DNA of 64,000 nt from JABJOE01 sp964344145 (GCA_964344145.1 CAYFME010000007.1:4716-68715), one strand, 5' to 3'. Positions 55,926 to 64,000 are shown, counted from the first letter of the stretch. Notes: generated by a model not told the origin, from the letters alone. Made by a program: numbers and translations.

Positions 55926-56609
55926 CTACTTGGCGGCCTCCGGTGCGTCGCGGCGCGGGAAGATGCCCCAGCGGAGCATGCGCTCTGCGTCACGGGTCCG
56001 ACGCTGGTTGCGCTCCAGCTCACGGCGGGCCAGGAAGTCCGGAACGTTCTCCACGTGCGTGACGCCGCGGAAGGCGTCGTGACGGCCGTTGAGGCTCGCG
56101 ACCATGCGCTCGACACGCGTATGCGCGAAGCGCCGCTGGAGCGCGCTGGCGATGGTCATGCTGGAGGCGTTGATGTGCTCCTCCTCCTGACGCTCACCGG
56201 GCTCGTGGCCCAGGAGTATCTTGCGGCCAGCACAGCAGGTGTGCTCCAGCACGATGATGTGCTCGGTGTGGTGCTCGCCGATCAGCGGCGCGATCTCCTC
56301 CTCGATGATGCGGTCGCGGTAGCTCTCGTCGTCGGCCATGCGCGGCACGATCCCGGCCAGGCAGGGCCCGCCGTCGTTGAGCCAGCGCAGGTTCGGACGG
56401 AAGCCCGCCGCGCGCTCGAGCTGGTTGCCCACGCCGGCGCGCACCAGGTGGCGGTCCCAGGCCGTCTGCAGCCCCGGCTCCACGCAGCCCAGGATCAGGA
56501 CCTGCGCACCCTCCGCCAGCGTGAACTGATCCATCCCGCCGTCGGGAATCCACCGGTACATACCGGTCACTCGTAGGGCCATGCCCACTCCACTCATCAG
56601 CAAGTTCAT
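55926..56609 (-). CDS. high-GC divergent carbonic-anhydrase-like protein
   Basis: This 227-residue protein has the beta-CA order of motifs: VLILGCVEPGLQTAWDRHL (Cys, where CxDxR is expected), RAGVGNQLERAAG, and IIVLEHTCCAGRKI (HxxC). The Asp-Arg dyad is replaced by Glu and Gly, so zinc binding may persist while catalysis is doubtful. A C-terminal basic region (RRELERNQRRTRDAERMLR) is not typical. The ATG at 56609 follows AGGAGG. GC-ending codons, own promoter and hairpin: a cassette gene, sitting beside the host-type CA gene. Confidence 0.6.
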   Translation of the reverse strand: MNLLMSGVGMALRVTGMYRWIPDGGMDQFTLAEGAQVLILGCVEPGLQTAWDRHLVRAGVGNQLERAAGFRPNLRWLNDGGPCLAGIVPRMADDESYRDRIIEEEIAPLIGEHHTEHIIVLEHTCCAGRKILLGHEPGERQEEEHINASSMTIASALQRRFAHTRVERMVASLNGRHDAFRGVTHVENVPDFLARRELERNQRRTRDAERMLRWGIFPRRDAPEAAK

Positions 56610-56656
56610 CTCGACCTCCTGCTACTACTAGCCACCGCGGCGTTCGTAACGGCGCA

Positions 56657-56685
56657 ATACTAAACCAAAACAGCCCATCTGTCAA
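56657..56685 (-). promoter_or_regulatory. promoter of the high-GC CA-like gene
   Basis: TTGACA (56680-56685), 17-bp spacer, TAGTAT (56657-56662) on the minus strand. Confidence 0.75.
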
Positions 56686-56704
56686 GATGCGCTGTTCTCT
56701 GTTT

Positions 56705-57151
56705 CTATTTGATTGGAGAAGGCTTTCCAACGTCCCGATACTTCCCTTTTCGCGCCACTTTGTATCGTGCGAGTTCCCGCTCGAGGTGCACAAGTGCATC
56801 TGCGTAGGCGACGTCACCCTTCTCTCGTGCCTCTTGTAGCCGCTTTTCAGCCAACTCTTTCGCCTTTTCAATCTCTTCAAGCGCGAGCTCGTCAGATCGC
56901 TCTGCTGTGTCTGCAAGGATGATGACGGTATTGTCGGGCAGAACTTCGATCAAACCCGTTGAAACGGCCAACAGAGAGCTCGTAGAGCCGTCTTTGAGCC
57001 GCATCTCACCCGCTTTTAGCAGAGAAACGAGAGGGACGTGGTTTGGCAAAACCGTAATCTCGCCGTTCTCTGTCATCGCTGAAATAGAATCAACCGAATC
57101 TTCAAATACGATTCGCTCTGGCGTCACTATTTTCAGCGAGATTTTGCTCAT
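56705..57151 (-). CDS. atpC: ATP synthase epsilon subunit
   Basis: The 148-residue central-stalk subunit: beta-sandwich domain (SLKIVTPERIVFEDSVDSISA, ENGEITVLPNHVPLVSLL) and C-terminal helical hairpin (LALEEIEKAKELAEKRLQEA, then ALVHLERELARYKVARK). Last gene of the atp operon, two bases after atpD. Confidence 0.95.
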   Translation of the reverse strand: MSKISLKIVTPERIVFEDSVDSISAMTENGEITVLPNHVPLVSLLKAGEMRLKDGSTSSLLAVSTGLIEVLPDNTVIILADTAERSDELALEEIEKAKELAEKRLQEAREKGDVAYADALVHLERELARYKVARKGKYRDVGKPSPIK

Positions 57152-57153
57152 AG

Positions 57154-58524
57154 CTATTCAGCTTTGACGTCATCGATGCCTCCCTTCATGTAGAAGGATT
57201 GTTCTGGTTTGTCGTCGTGCTTACCGTCAAGAATCTCCTTAAAGCCTCGTACCGTTTCTGCAACTGGCACGTAAACACCCGGTGTTCCGGTGAATTGTTC
57301 CGCAACGTGGAATGGTTGTGAGAGGAACTTTTGAATTTTACGCGCACGCGCAACCGTCAGCTTGTCTTCATCAGACAGCTCGTCCATTCCGTGGATGTCA
57401 ATGATGTCCTGCAGGTACTTGTAGCGCTGCAGCACGCGTTGCACCTCACGAGCGACGTTATAGTGTTCTTCTCCAACGATGTTTGGATCCAAAATCGTAG
57501 AACTTGAGTCTAACGGATCAACGGCTGGGTAGATCGCAAGTTCGGCGAGCGAACGAGAAAGCACGACCGTTGAATCCAAGTGAGCGAACGTGGTCGCAGG
57601 CGCTGGGTCGGTAAGGTCGTCAGCTGGAACGTACACCGCCTGAATGGATGTAATACTTCCCTTCTTGGTTGAAGTAATACGCTCCTGCAACGCACCCATC
57701 TCTGTTGCCAGGTTTGGCTGGTACCCCACAGCAGACGGAATACGTCCGAGAAGTGAGGACACCTCAGAACCAGCTTGGGTAAATCGGAAGATGTTGTCGA
57801 TAAACATGAGCACGTCGCGGCCTTCTTCATCGCGGAAGTACTCCGCCATGGTCAGACCGGAAAGTGCCACGCGGGCACGCGCTCCAGGAGGCTCGTTCAT
57901 CTGTCCGAAGGTCAAAACAGTCTTATCAAGCACGCCTGACTCTTTCATTTCGTGGTAGAGATCGTTTCCTTCACGTGTACGCTCACCAACACCGGCAAAC
58001 ACCGAGTAGCCACCATGCTCCTTTGCCAAGTTGTGAATCATCTCCTGAATCAAAACGGTTTTTCCAACACCAGCACCACCAAAGAGTCCTGTCTTACCAC
58101 CCTTGAGGATCGGACAAATCAAGTCGAGGACTTTAATACCTGTTTCAAACACCTCAGCCTCTGTTGACTGATCAACAAAGTCCGGAGCGGTTTTGTGGAT
58201 TGGCGCTGTGTCGTTGCTCTTGAGATCACCCTTTCCGTCGATCACTTCACCGGTCACACCAAACATGCGTCCGAGGGTTTCTGGTCCAACAGGGACGTTG
58301 ATTGGAGATCCGGTATTCGTCACCTCAAGCCCACGCTGCAAACCGTCCGTGGAGCTCATGGCGATGGTTCGCACGACACCGTTTCCAAGCTGCTGCGCGA
58401 CCTCGAGAACTAACGTTCCTTCATCACGCTTCACTTCAAGCGCGGTCTGGACGTCTGGCACGTCGCCTTCGAATCGTACATCGACGACAGCTCCGATGAT
58501 TTGTGAGATTGTTCCGTTTTTCAT
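57154..58524 (-). CDS. atpD: ATP synthase beta subunit
   Basis: The catalytic subunit, 456 residues. Walker A GGAGVGKTVLIQEM (about 150), the catalytic glutamate in GVGERTREGNDLYHE, Walker B DVLMFIDNIFRFTQAGSEVS, and the DELSDEDKL region are intact. ATG at 58524 starts the conserved MKNGTISQIIGAVVDVRF; another ATG is two codons upstream. Order atpA-atpG-atpD-atpC is canonical. Confidence 0.96.
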   Translation of the reverse strand: MKNGTISQIIGAVVDVRFEGDVPDVQTALEVKRDEGTLVLEVAQQLGNGVVRTIAMSSTDGLQRGLEVTNTGSPINVPVGPETLGRMFGVTGEVIDGKGDLKSNDTAPIHKTAPDFVDQSTEAEVFETGIKVLDLICPILKGGKTGLFGGAGVGKTVLIQEMIHNLAKEHGGYSVFAGVGERTREGNDLYHEMKESGVLDKTVLTFGQMNEPPGARARVALSGLTMAEYFRDEEGRDVLMFIDNIFRFTQAGSEVSSLLGRIPSAVGYQPNLATEMGALQERITSTKKGSITSIQAVYVPADDLTDPAPATTFAHLDSTVVLSRSLAELAIYPAVDPLDSSSTILDPNIVGEEHYNVAREVQRVLQRYKYLQDIIDIHGMDELSDEDKLTVARARKIQKFLSQPFHVAEQFTGTPGVYVPVAETVRGFKEILDGKHDDKPEQSFYMKGGIDDVKAE

Positions 58525-58538
58525 ATACATTTATTGAT

Positions 58539-59432
58539 TTACTCAAGGGCCGCCTTCCCGCTAGAAATCTCTGCGATTTCTTGGGTGATGCTTGCCTGAC
58601 GCAATCGGTTGTAAGCGAATTTGAGATCTGAGAGCATGTCCTTTGCTGAGTCTGTTGCGTTGCGCATCGCCATCATGCGGGCTGAGTGCTCAGAGGCGGT
58701 CGACTCGAGGAGTGCCTGATAGACCATCGTTTCAACGAGTCTCGGAAGCGTTCTATCAAGGACATCCTGTGCATCTGGTTCAAAGAGGTAATCTCTCGGC
58801 TCTTCTACCTCTTGATCTTCTTCAGCGAGCACATCTGGTGCTGTGAGGTCCGGCCGTTGCAGTGGAAGCAGATCGAGCAGTCGAGGATGTTGTTCAAGTC
58901 CTGAGACGTAGTCGGTGTACGCGAGGACAACGCGCTTGTACTCTCCACTAACAAATCCATCGATGATCAGCTGAGCAATCGGCAGAATGTCGTTGAATGT
59001 TGGCTTGTTGGTCAGTCCTTCAAACGATGCCTTCACAAATACCTCTTTTTTTGCCAACGCCATATTTCCTCGGCGTCCTACAGAGATCATGTCGATCGGT
59101 GTCTCTGGAACGTTGCGCAGCATCTGGATAGCCTTTTTGATGACGTTCACGTTGTAACCACCAGCAAGTCCGCGATCGGAGGTGAAGAGAACCAAGAGAA
59201 CCTTTTCCGCCCCTTCGTTTGCATGAAGGAGTGGATGCTGAACGTCCGGCACATGCTTGAGAACGGAGCGGATGGTGTTCCAAGAGAGGGTTGCAAACGG
59301 CCGCGTCTGTGCAACTGCTGAAGTCGCTCGACGCATTTTTGAGGCAGCCACAAGCTCCATCGCCTTGGTGATTTTCATCGTGTTGGCGATGGACTTGATG
59401 CGTCGTTTTACTACTTTGGCGTTTGCAGCCAT
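58539..59432 (-). CDS. atpG: ATP synthase gamma subunit
   Basis: The rotor shaft, 297 residues. Terminal coiled-coil helices KRRIKSIANTMKITKAMELVAASKMRRA and EHSARMMAMRNATDSAKDMLSDL are conserved. An acidic stretch (VLAEEDQEVEEPRDYLFEP, about 195-213) replaces part of the usual middle region. The gene is complete; the assembly gap begins two bases beyond its start codon. Confidence 0.94.
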   Translation of the reverse strand: MAANAKVVKRRIKSIANTMKITKAMELVAASKMRRATSAVAQTRPFATLSWNTIRSVLKHVPDVQHPLLHANEGAEKVLLVLFTSDRGLAGGYNVNVIKKAIQMLRNVPETPIDMISVGRRGNMALAKKEVFVKASFEGLTNKPTFNDILPIAQLIIDGFVSGEYKRVVLAYTDYVSGLEQHPRLLDLLPLQRPDLTAPDVLAEEDQEVEEPRDYLFEPDAQDVLDRTLPRLVETMVYQALLESTASEHSARMMAMRNATDSAKDMLSDLKFAYNRLRQASITQEIAEISSGKAALE

Positions 59433-59434
59433 AC

Positions 59435-59534
59435 NNNNNNNNNNNNNNNNNNNNNNNNNNNNNNNNNNNNNNNNNNNNNNNNNNNNNNNNNNNNNNNNNN
59501 NNNNNNNNNNNNNNNNNNNNNNNNNNNNNNNNNN
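59435..59534. other. assembly gap (100 N)
   Basis: Exactly 100 undetermined bases between atpG and atpA, a scaffold join of estimated size. It hides the atpA 3' end and the atpA-atpG spacing. Confidence 0.99.
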
Positions 59535-60907
59535 TTCTCTTCAAACTCCAGGACACGCTCAACGTCAATGTCGTCGAGCAATCCTGCGTTAAGGGCGTAG
59601 ATAACAACGGCCTGCTTCTCAAATGGAATCGGTGCGTACTGCTTCTGCTTCATGAGCTCCATGGCACGCGCACCACGATCCAACTGTTTCTTTGTTGCTT
59701 CATCCAAGTCAGTTGCAAACTGCGCAAAAGCCTCAAGCTCGCGGAACTGCGCCAAGTCCACCTTCAGTGTTTTGGAAACGGACTTCATGGCCTTGGTCTG
59801 TGCGGCAGATCCCACACGCGAGACAGAAAGACCCACGTTCAATGCCGGTCGTTGACCTTTGTAGAACAGATCACTCTCAAGGTAGATCTGACCGTCGGTA
59901 ATTGAGATGACATTCGTTGGAATGTAGGCAGACACGTCGCCACCCTGTGTTTCAATAACCGGAAGCGCGGTAATAGATCCACCGCCGTTTTCGTCATTCA
60001 AACGCGCAGCACGCTCAAGAAGACGTGAGTGCAAGTAGAAGACGTCACCTGGGTATGCCTCACGTCCTGGTGGACGTCGCAGCAAGAGCGAGATCTCACG
60101 ATATGCCCAAGCGTGCTTGGAAAGGTCATCGTAAATGACCAATACATCCTCTCCTTTGTCCATAAAATACTCCGCAATGGCACATCCGGCGTATGGTGCG
60201 ATGTAGGAGAGCGATGCTGGATCGGAAGCACCAGCGAGCACTACCGTTGTGTACTCCATTGCACCAGCTGATTCCAAACGTGCGGTGATGTTAGCGATCT
60301 TTGATTCCTTCTGACCAATGGCAACGTAGATGCACTTCACGTTCTCACCCTTCTGGTTGATGATGGTGTCGATTGCGATGGCGGTCTTACCGGTCTGACG
60401 GTCACCAATGATCAGCTCACGCTGTCCACGTCCAATCGGAATAAGTGAGTCGATCGCCTTGATTCCGGTGTGCAACGGCACCGAAACAGACTGACGAGAG
60501 ATAACACCTGGCGCGATCTTCTCAATTGGCTGGAACGCGTCTGCTGAAAGCGCCCCCTTTCCGTCCAAAGCCTCTCCAAGTGGGTTGAGCACGCGTCCGA
60601 CAACACCTTCGCTCACAGGAATGGAGAGAATACGTCCAGTGGACTTAACGGTGTCGCCTTCTCGGATCTTGTCAGCCGATCCAAGAACGATCGCACCGAT
60701 GGATTCCTCCTCGATGTTCAACGCGACGCCCAATGTCCCTCCAGGGAACTCCAAAAGCTCCATGGACTTGGCATCGGAAAGTCCGCTCATGCGCACCACG
60801 CCGTCGGCAACCGAGAGGACGGTTCCAACGCTCTCAACGTTGGCTTGCGATTTGAATGCTTCGACTTGCTTTCGCAGCTCAGCAATGATGTCAGTTTTGT
60901 TAGCCAT
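59535..60907 (-). CDS. atpA: ATP synthase alpha subunit (3' end in the gap)
   Basis: About 457 residues visible of the usual ~505. Regulatory nucleotide-binding subunit with Walker A GDRQTGKTAIAID (about 170), EDVLVIYDDLSKHAWAYREISLLLRRPPGREAYPGD and SVSRVGSAAQTKAMK. ATG at 60907 starts the family N-terminus (IIAELRKQVEAFKSQANVESVG). The last ~50 residues fall in the N run. Confidence 0.94.
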
Positions 60908-60908
60908 A

Positions 60909-61286
60909 TTATGTCTGAAGGGTTCGTTTGAGTAGTTGTAGTTTTCCAGTGATCGATCCGTCGATGCGCTTGTCATCGATGCGGATCACAGCGCCTCCGA
61001 TCAATCGTTCGTCCACTGAAGTGGATACGTCCGCGCCTGGAGCGATTTCGCTTAGCGCTTTCTTCGCCTCCTCCGTCAGCTCGTGTGCGCTCAGTACTTT
61101 GATACTTGATGCGCCGAACGTTTCTTTCCAGACTTGGTCGATTGCTAGCTCGATATCTCTCCACTTATCAAGCATATTGTGCTCTGCTAGGAAGCCGACA
61201 AATGCTTTGATGTTATCGCTTGCATCGGACTGATGGGCTGTATGATCAACCAGAATGCGCGCCAATTGTGTTGGCTCGATGTTCAT
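60909..61286 (-). CDS. atpH: ATP synthase delta subunit (short)
   Basis: The 125-residue peripheral-stalk subunit is recognised by its C-terminal signature DERLIGGAVIRIDDKRIDGSITGKLQLLK and by its place between atpF and atpA. Typical delta is about 175 residues; the N-terminal helical domain is reduced. Confidence 0.88.
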   Translation of the reverse strand: MNIEPTQLARILVDHTAHQSDASDNIKAFVGFLAEHNMLDKWRDIELAIDQVWKETFGASSIKVLSAHELTEEAKKALSEIAPGADVSTSVDERLIGGAVIRIDDKRIDGSITGKLQLLKRTLQT

Positions 61287-61288
61287 AC

Positions 61289-61906
61289 TTAGCTCATTTT
61301 GCGGACAACTTCCTCAGCAAGCGACTGCGAACGCTTTTCGTCTACTTGATCATCCAAAACGCGCGCCACGGCTTTCACCGCAATATCCACAACATCTTTT
61401 CGCATCTCGCGAAGCATGGACTTCTTTTCATCAGCCAGCTGATCCTTCCCCTTTGCAATCACACGCTCAACTTCACGCTTCGCACTCGCAATCATCTCTT
61501 CACGTCGAGCGCCTGATTCCTCGTGCGCCTTCTCCGCAATCGACTGCGCTTCTTTGCGTGCTTCATTCAGGATTTCCTCGCGCTCAACAGCGAGCTTTGC
61601 CATGCGCTCCTCGATCTCCTGCGCAGTCTTCACGCTCTTTTCGATCTTCTCAGAGCGCTCGTCAAGCAATCGGACAACCGGTCGGTACACAAAGCGCCAC
61701 AAAATGATCAGCACAATCAAAAAGTTGACCAACTGTGCGATAAACGTCGGTGCGTCCAATCCAAATTGACCGGCAACAGCCGCCACTGGATTGTCGGAAT
61801 CAACTTCCGCGTGTGCCTCAGTCTCATCGTGGGTATCTTCTGCATGAGACTCCTCGACGTGTTCGTCGACAGCACCGGTTTCTTCAATGTGTGTTTCTTC
61901 TGCCAT
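61289..61906 (-). CDS. atpF: ATP synthase b subunit with acidic N-terminal extension
   Basis: The 205-residue stator subunit has the membrane helix (TFIAQLVNFLIVLIILWRFVYRP, about 55-77) and a long charged helix. An unusual Glu/His/Asp-rich N-terminal extension of about 45 residues (EETHIEETGAVDEHVEESH) precedes the helix and would face outward. Its role is unknown. Confidence 0.92.
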   Translation of the reverse strand: MAEETHIEETGAVDEHVEESHAEDTHDETEAHAEVDSDNPVAAVAGQFGLDAPTFIAQLVNFLIVLIILWRFVYRPVVRLLDERSEKIEKSVKTAQEIEERMAKLAVEREEILNEARKEAQSIAEKAHEESGARREEMIASAKREVERVIAKGKDQLADEKKSMLREMRKDVVDIAVKAVARVLDDQVDEKRSQSLAEEVVRKMS

Positions 61907-61959
61907 ATTTCCTAATGATTTGAGGCCTGAAGACCAAAACGATCTTCAGAATCAACGCA

Positions 61960-62178
61960 CTAAAGGGTGAAGGCGATGATCAACGCGTAAATAGCGATCG
62001 CCTCAGCGAAGGCCATTCCAAGAAGCATTGGCACGAAGAGCTTTCCTGCCGCCTCTGGGTTGCGTCCGATGGAATCCATGGCCTTCATGCCGATGAATCC
62101 AATCGCAAGCGCTGGAGCAATACTTCCGATACCGATGGCAAGAGCCTTGGCGAGAAGTGTCATTGTTTCTGCGTCCAT
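61960..62178 (-). CDS. atpE: ATP synthase c subunit
   Basis: The 72-residue hairpin forms the rotor ring. Helix 1 has IGIGSIAPALAIGFIGMKAM, the loop has RNPEA, and helix 2 has the ion-binding glutamate in MLLGMAFAEAIAIYALIIAF. The residue after the glutamate is Ala, not Ser/Thr as in Na+-binding rings, which favours H+. ATG at 62178 is preferred to one five codons upstream. Confidence 0.93.
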   Translation of the reverse strand: MDAETMTLLAKALAIGIGSIAPALAIGFIGMKAMDSIGRNPEAAGKLFVPMLLGMAFAEAIAIYALIIAFTL

Positions 62179-62237
62179 ATGTTGGGACATCAATTAGTAA
62201 TTATCTTTCTGGTTTCATTTGTTGTCAGTCCTGCTGC

Positions 62238-62294
62238 AAACTGCCTCAGCCTCGTCAGCGTAGCGCTGCTATGCTTCCTCGGCTGTGACAGTTT
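62238..62294. other. imperfect long hairpin between atpB and atpE
   Basis: AAACTG...CAGCC pairs with GGCTG...CAGTTT, with AGCG-tag-CGCT inside. It lies in the 180-base gap between atpB and atpE and may set subunit stoichiometry by RNA stability. Confidence 0.35.
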
Positions 62295-62359
62295 TCGCTA
62301 GAACTGCCAATCAAATGACCTCAGAAAATAATCACGAATTGATGTCTAGGTTCTTATTC

Positions 62360-63256
62360 TCATACTGATTCGTGTGCTGGTTTTTGACTTGCATGACTCT
62401 CATCATGCTCGTGCTCATCGTCATGATCGTGCGACATGGTCGCGACAACAAGGAATGCGAGCGTGAGCATCGCAAACACCGTTGCCTGAATAACACCAAC
62501 TAGCAACTCCATGAAGATGAACGGAATTGGCAGCACGTAGCTGAGCAAGCTCAACATGACGTGCAAAAGCACCTCACCTGCAAATACGTTTCCAAAGAGA
62601 CGTAGTGACAGGGAAAGTGTTTTTGCAAACTCTCCAACAATCTCGATTAATCCAATGAAGAACTCAACGATCGCGATAATCACGGCCATTGGACCTTTCT
62701 TCAGGGCTTTGACGATTCCTCTGATGTTGATGAATTGACTAACGTGTGAGAACGCGCCTTTGTACGCGACACCGGCGACGTGCGTTGTCAAAATGGCAAC
62801 GACCGCAATGGCGAGCGTCAGGTTTAGGTCGCTTGTGGCTGGACGTAGCAACGGAACAAGGGCGAGATGACCATGAACCTCTTCCCAAATACCAATCGAA
62901 CCTGTTCCAGGAATCAATCCAAGCCAGTTTGAGAACAGAACAAAGAAGAAGATCGTTGCAATCAGTGGAAGAAACTTACGCGTCTTCTTTTCATCATCAG
63001 TCACCTTCTGGATTTCGGTAAGCGCGAATTCGATCAACGCCTCAATAAGATTATGAATGCCTTTTGGTACCAATCCTTTTCGACGACTCGCAACCAATGC
63101 GACCAAAACAAAAAACGCAACAGCAATGTATGCGTTCACCATGGCATTCGTGATTGTGAGTCCTGCGACCTCAAACAACGGCTCTGCTGCCAGTGGAATT
63201 CCAGCAAACGAAAGTTTAATTCGTTCGATTGTTGAGTTCGTCGTAGAGGTTCGCAT
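62360..63256 (-). CDS. atpB: ATP synthase a subunit
   Basis: The 298-residue membrane stator has the essential arginine in LSLSLRLFGNVFAGEVLL (about 217) and the C-terminal helix with VIQATVFAMLTLAFL. Its C-terminal tail is His/Asp-rich (SHDHDDEHEHDESHASQ), an unusual possible metal-binding tail. The start overlaps the AtpI-like gene. Confidence 0.93.
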   Translation of the reverse strand: MRTSTTNSTIERIKLSFAGIPLAAEPLFEVAGLTITNAMVNAYIAVAFFVLVALVASRRKGLVPKGIHNLIEALIEFALTEIQKVTDDEKKTRKFLPLIATIFFFVLFSNWLGLIPGTGSIGIWEEVHGHLALVPLLRPATSDLNLTLAIAVVAILTTHVAGVAYKGAFSHVSQFINIRGIVKALKKGPMAVIIAIVEFFIGLIEIVGEFAKTLSLSLRLFGNVFAGEVLLHVMLSLLSYVLPIPFIFMELLVGVIQATVFAMLTLAFLVVATMSHDHDDEHEHDESHASQKPAHESV

Positions 63257-63485
63257 ACTGCTTTGCCTTGCGGACGATCACCAGAGCCGTTACTGCCATT
63301 GCAACAACGACGCAAATGACCAACATCCACGGTTCGCTTCCCCATCGCGCATCTAATTTTTGGCCAAGATAGGCGGCAATTAGTGCGGGAATAGCGATTG
63401 TGGCACCAAAATCACCCGCAATGCGCAGGGCGAGCACGTAGTAAGCTCGATCTGGCTTTTGTTTTGGCGTATTTTGGTTGTCCAC
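63216..63485 (-). CDS. AtpI/AtpZ-like ATP synthase accessory protein
   Basis: Two membrane helices (IAGDFGATIAIPALIAAYLG and PWMLVICVVVAMAVTALVIV) with LGQKLDARWGSEP between them match the small AtpI/AtpZ-type proteins that start many atp operons and assist c-ring assembly or Mg2+/Ca2+ transport. An upstream in-frame GTG at 63518 lies inside the -10 box, so GTG at 63485 (89 residues) is preferred. Overlaps atpB by 41 bases. Confidence 0.75.
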   Translation of the reverse strand: MDNQNTPKQKPDRAYYVLALRIAGDFGATIAIPALIAAYLGQKLDARWGSEPWMLVICVVVAMAVTALVIVRKAKQYANLYDELNNRTN

Positions 63486-63516
63486 AAGCCGTTTAAGCCT
63501 TGAAAAATGCGGCCCC

Positions 63517-63545
63517 ACTATAGGTCGATTTGTAAATTATGTCAA
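63517..63545 (-). promoter_or_regulatory. atp operon promoter
   Basis: TTGACA (63540-63545), 17-bp spacer, TATAGT (63517-63522) on the minus strand. Confidence 0.85.
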
Positions 63546-63548
63546 TGA

Positions 63549-63845
63549 TCACGTTTTTTGGAAAAGCAGGAAGCCCGCCGAGGAATCGACGGGCAAGGTG
63601 GTGAGCTGCACAAGCAGGCCGCTTCGTGCAATCGTGAGGTTCTTCATGGAGCGTGCTGCGTGAGGCATAAGCCAAAGCCGCTCACAGTCTGGATCTCGGC
63701 AAGGCATCAGGAGCCGATACAACACGCTACGTTGCCATGAACAGGGGTTGGGAGCTCAGGTCGGTTTTCGTCATCGACCCTGTGGAGCAATCATGGCTTC
63801 GTACCCACCACAAGCTTTTCGTATCGCAGAATGTCAAAAACGTCA
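63549..63845 (-). other. GC-rich stretch without a convincing gene; possible small cassette
   Basis: A minus-strand promoter candidate (TTGACG 63841-63846, 17 bp, TACGAA 63818-63823) points into this stretch. A 52-codon frame (63549-63707; MPCRDPDCERLWLMPHAARS at the start) has no good ribosome site. A GCCCG/CGGGC hairpin near 63573-63594 could end transcription. The layout resembles the other high-GC cassettes, but coding potential is weak. Confidence 0.25.
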
Positions 63846-63846
63846 A

Positions 63847-63866
63847 GAGTCGCCTTGCAGCGACTC
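63847..63866 (-). terminator. hairpin after tatD
   Basis: GAGTCGC-ttgcag-type loop-GCGACTC, next to the tatD stop; a short T-run (GTTTTT) follows a few bases later on the minus strand. Confidence 0.5.
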
Positions 63867-64000
63867 TATATTTGGAAAAGCTTTTTTGCGTTCTGTGTTG
63901 TCTGATCTGCGATGACGTCGAAGGACGTTCCGTGAAGCTCTGCGACGAGTTTTGCTATGAACTCGACGTACAGTGGCTCGTTGCGTTTGCCGCGATGTGG
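63866..64000 (-). CDS. TatD family DNase, C-terminal fragment
   Basis: The last 44 codons of a gene running off the window edge. RGKRNEPLYVEFIAKLVAEL and TTQNAKKLFQI match the C-terminus of TatD metal-dependent hydrolases (typical RNEPxYV...TxNAxRLF). TatD proteins are 3'-5' DNases. The active-site part is outside the window. Confidence 0.85.
   Translation of the reverse strand, partial: PHRGKRNEPLYVEFIAKLVAELHGTSFDVIADQTTQNAKKLFQI

Noticed and set aside
3755..56685. Contamination or chimeric assembly as the cause of the GC-rich genes
   Set aside because: At least eight separate units are each flanked by intact host genes at clean intergenic points. Repeated misjoining is unlikely, though read coverage would settle it.
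63486..63518. GTG at 63518 as the AtpI-like start
   Set aside because: It lies in the -10 box of the atp promoter, upstream of the expected transcription start.

Overview
This window looks like a chromosomal scaffold piece from a Candidate Phyla Radiation (Patescibacteria, Parcubacteria-like) bacterium, assembled from a metagenome; a 100-base run of N interrupts atpA. The assignment is an inference. It rests on reduced core proteins (RNA polymerase alpha without its C-terminal domain, a 584-residue alanyl-tRNA synthetase without C-Ala, short L13, short ATP synthase delta), lysine-rich-tailed or repeat-bearing exported proteins of the CPR type, and very tight gene packing.

Layout. 1-3.7 kb: a PduL-like protein, a CARDB/PKD surface protein and MurJ. 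3.7-6.7 kb: a high-GC island of five unrecognised genes with a threefold structured repeat. 6.7-12.5 kb: alaS, then infA-rpmJ-rpsM-rpsK-rpsD-rpoA-rplQ-rplM-rpsI. 12.5-16.1 kb: two tandem secreted HExxH proteins, a CNNM/CorC protein, and an intergenic region with a switch-like small RNA and a tRNA-like RNA. 16.1-21.7 kb: surface-glycan cluster (flippase, three glycosyltransferases, O-antigen-ligase-like protein). 22-24.2 kb: high-GC ABC exporter and a frameshifted gene. 24.3-29.6 kb: operon of a secreted transglycosylase-like protein, LigB/MEMO-like protein, a degenerate PriA, def and fmt. 29.7-31 kb: high-GC lipoprotein behind an attenuator-like leader. 31-38.4 kb: clpB with CIRCE, a high-GC membrane protein, a TagA/WecG transferase, gltX and an M23 peptidase. 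38.7-44 kb: ftsQ, alr, serS, a cytidylyltransferase and lysS. 44-50 kb: high-GC histidine phosphatase, greA, mreB-mreC-mreD-mrdA. 50-55.8 kb: a cyclodipeptide synthase in an operon with uvrD, an HD protein and a DciA-like protein; then a PaaX/Cas2-like regulator and a carbonic anhydrase. 55.9-63.5 kb: a high-GC carbonic-anhydrase-like gene and the F1Fo ATP synthase operon. The right edge holds the 3' end of tatD.

Two patterns cut across this layout. First, at least eight high-GC genes or gene groups sit as self-contained units between host transcription units. Each has a TTGAC-N17-TA promoter, a good ribosome-binding site and a strong GC hairpin at its end, and three have terminator-bearing leaders. 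Second, a 28-bp palindrome centred on GCGATCGC-like sequence occurs four times, each between genes, with two copies bracketing the PaaX/Cas2-like regulator. Several exported-protein genes also share an extended -10 box exactly six bases before ATG, which predicts leaderless mRNAs.

Housekeeping modules are coherent: envelope synthesis (MurJ, Alr, FtsQ, MreBCD, PBP2, M23), translation (AlaRS, GltX, SerRS, LysRS, Fmt, Def, ribosomal proteins) and energy (ATP synthase). No phage structural genes, transposases or CRISPR array were seen.
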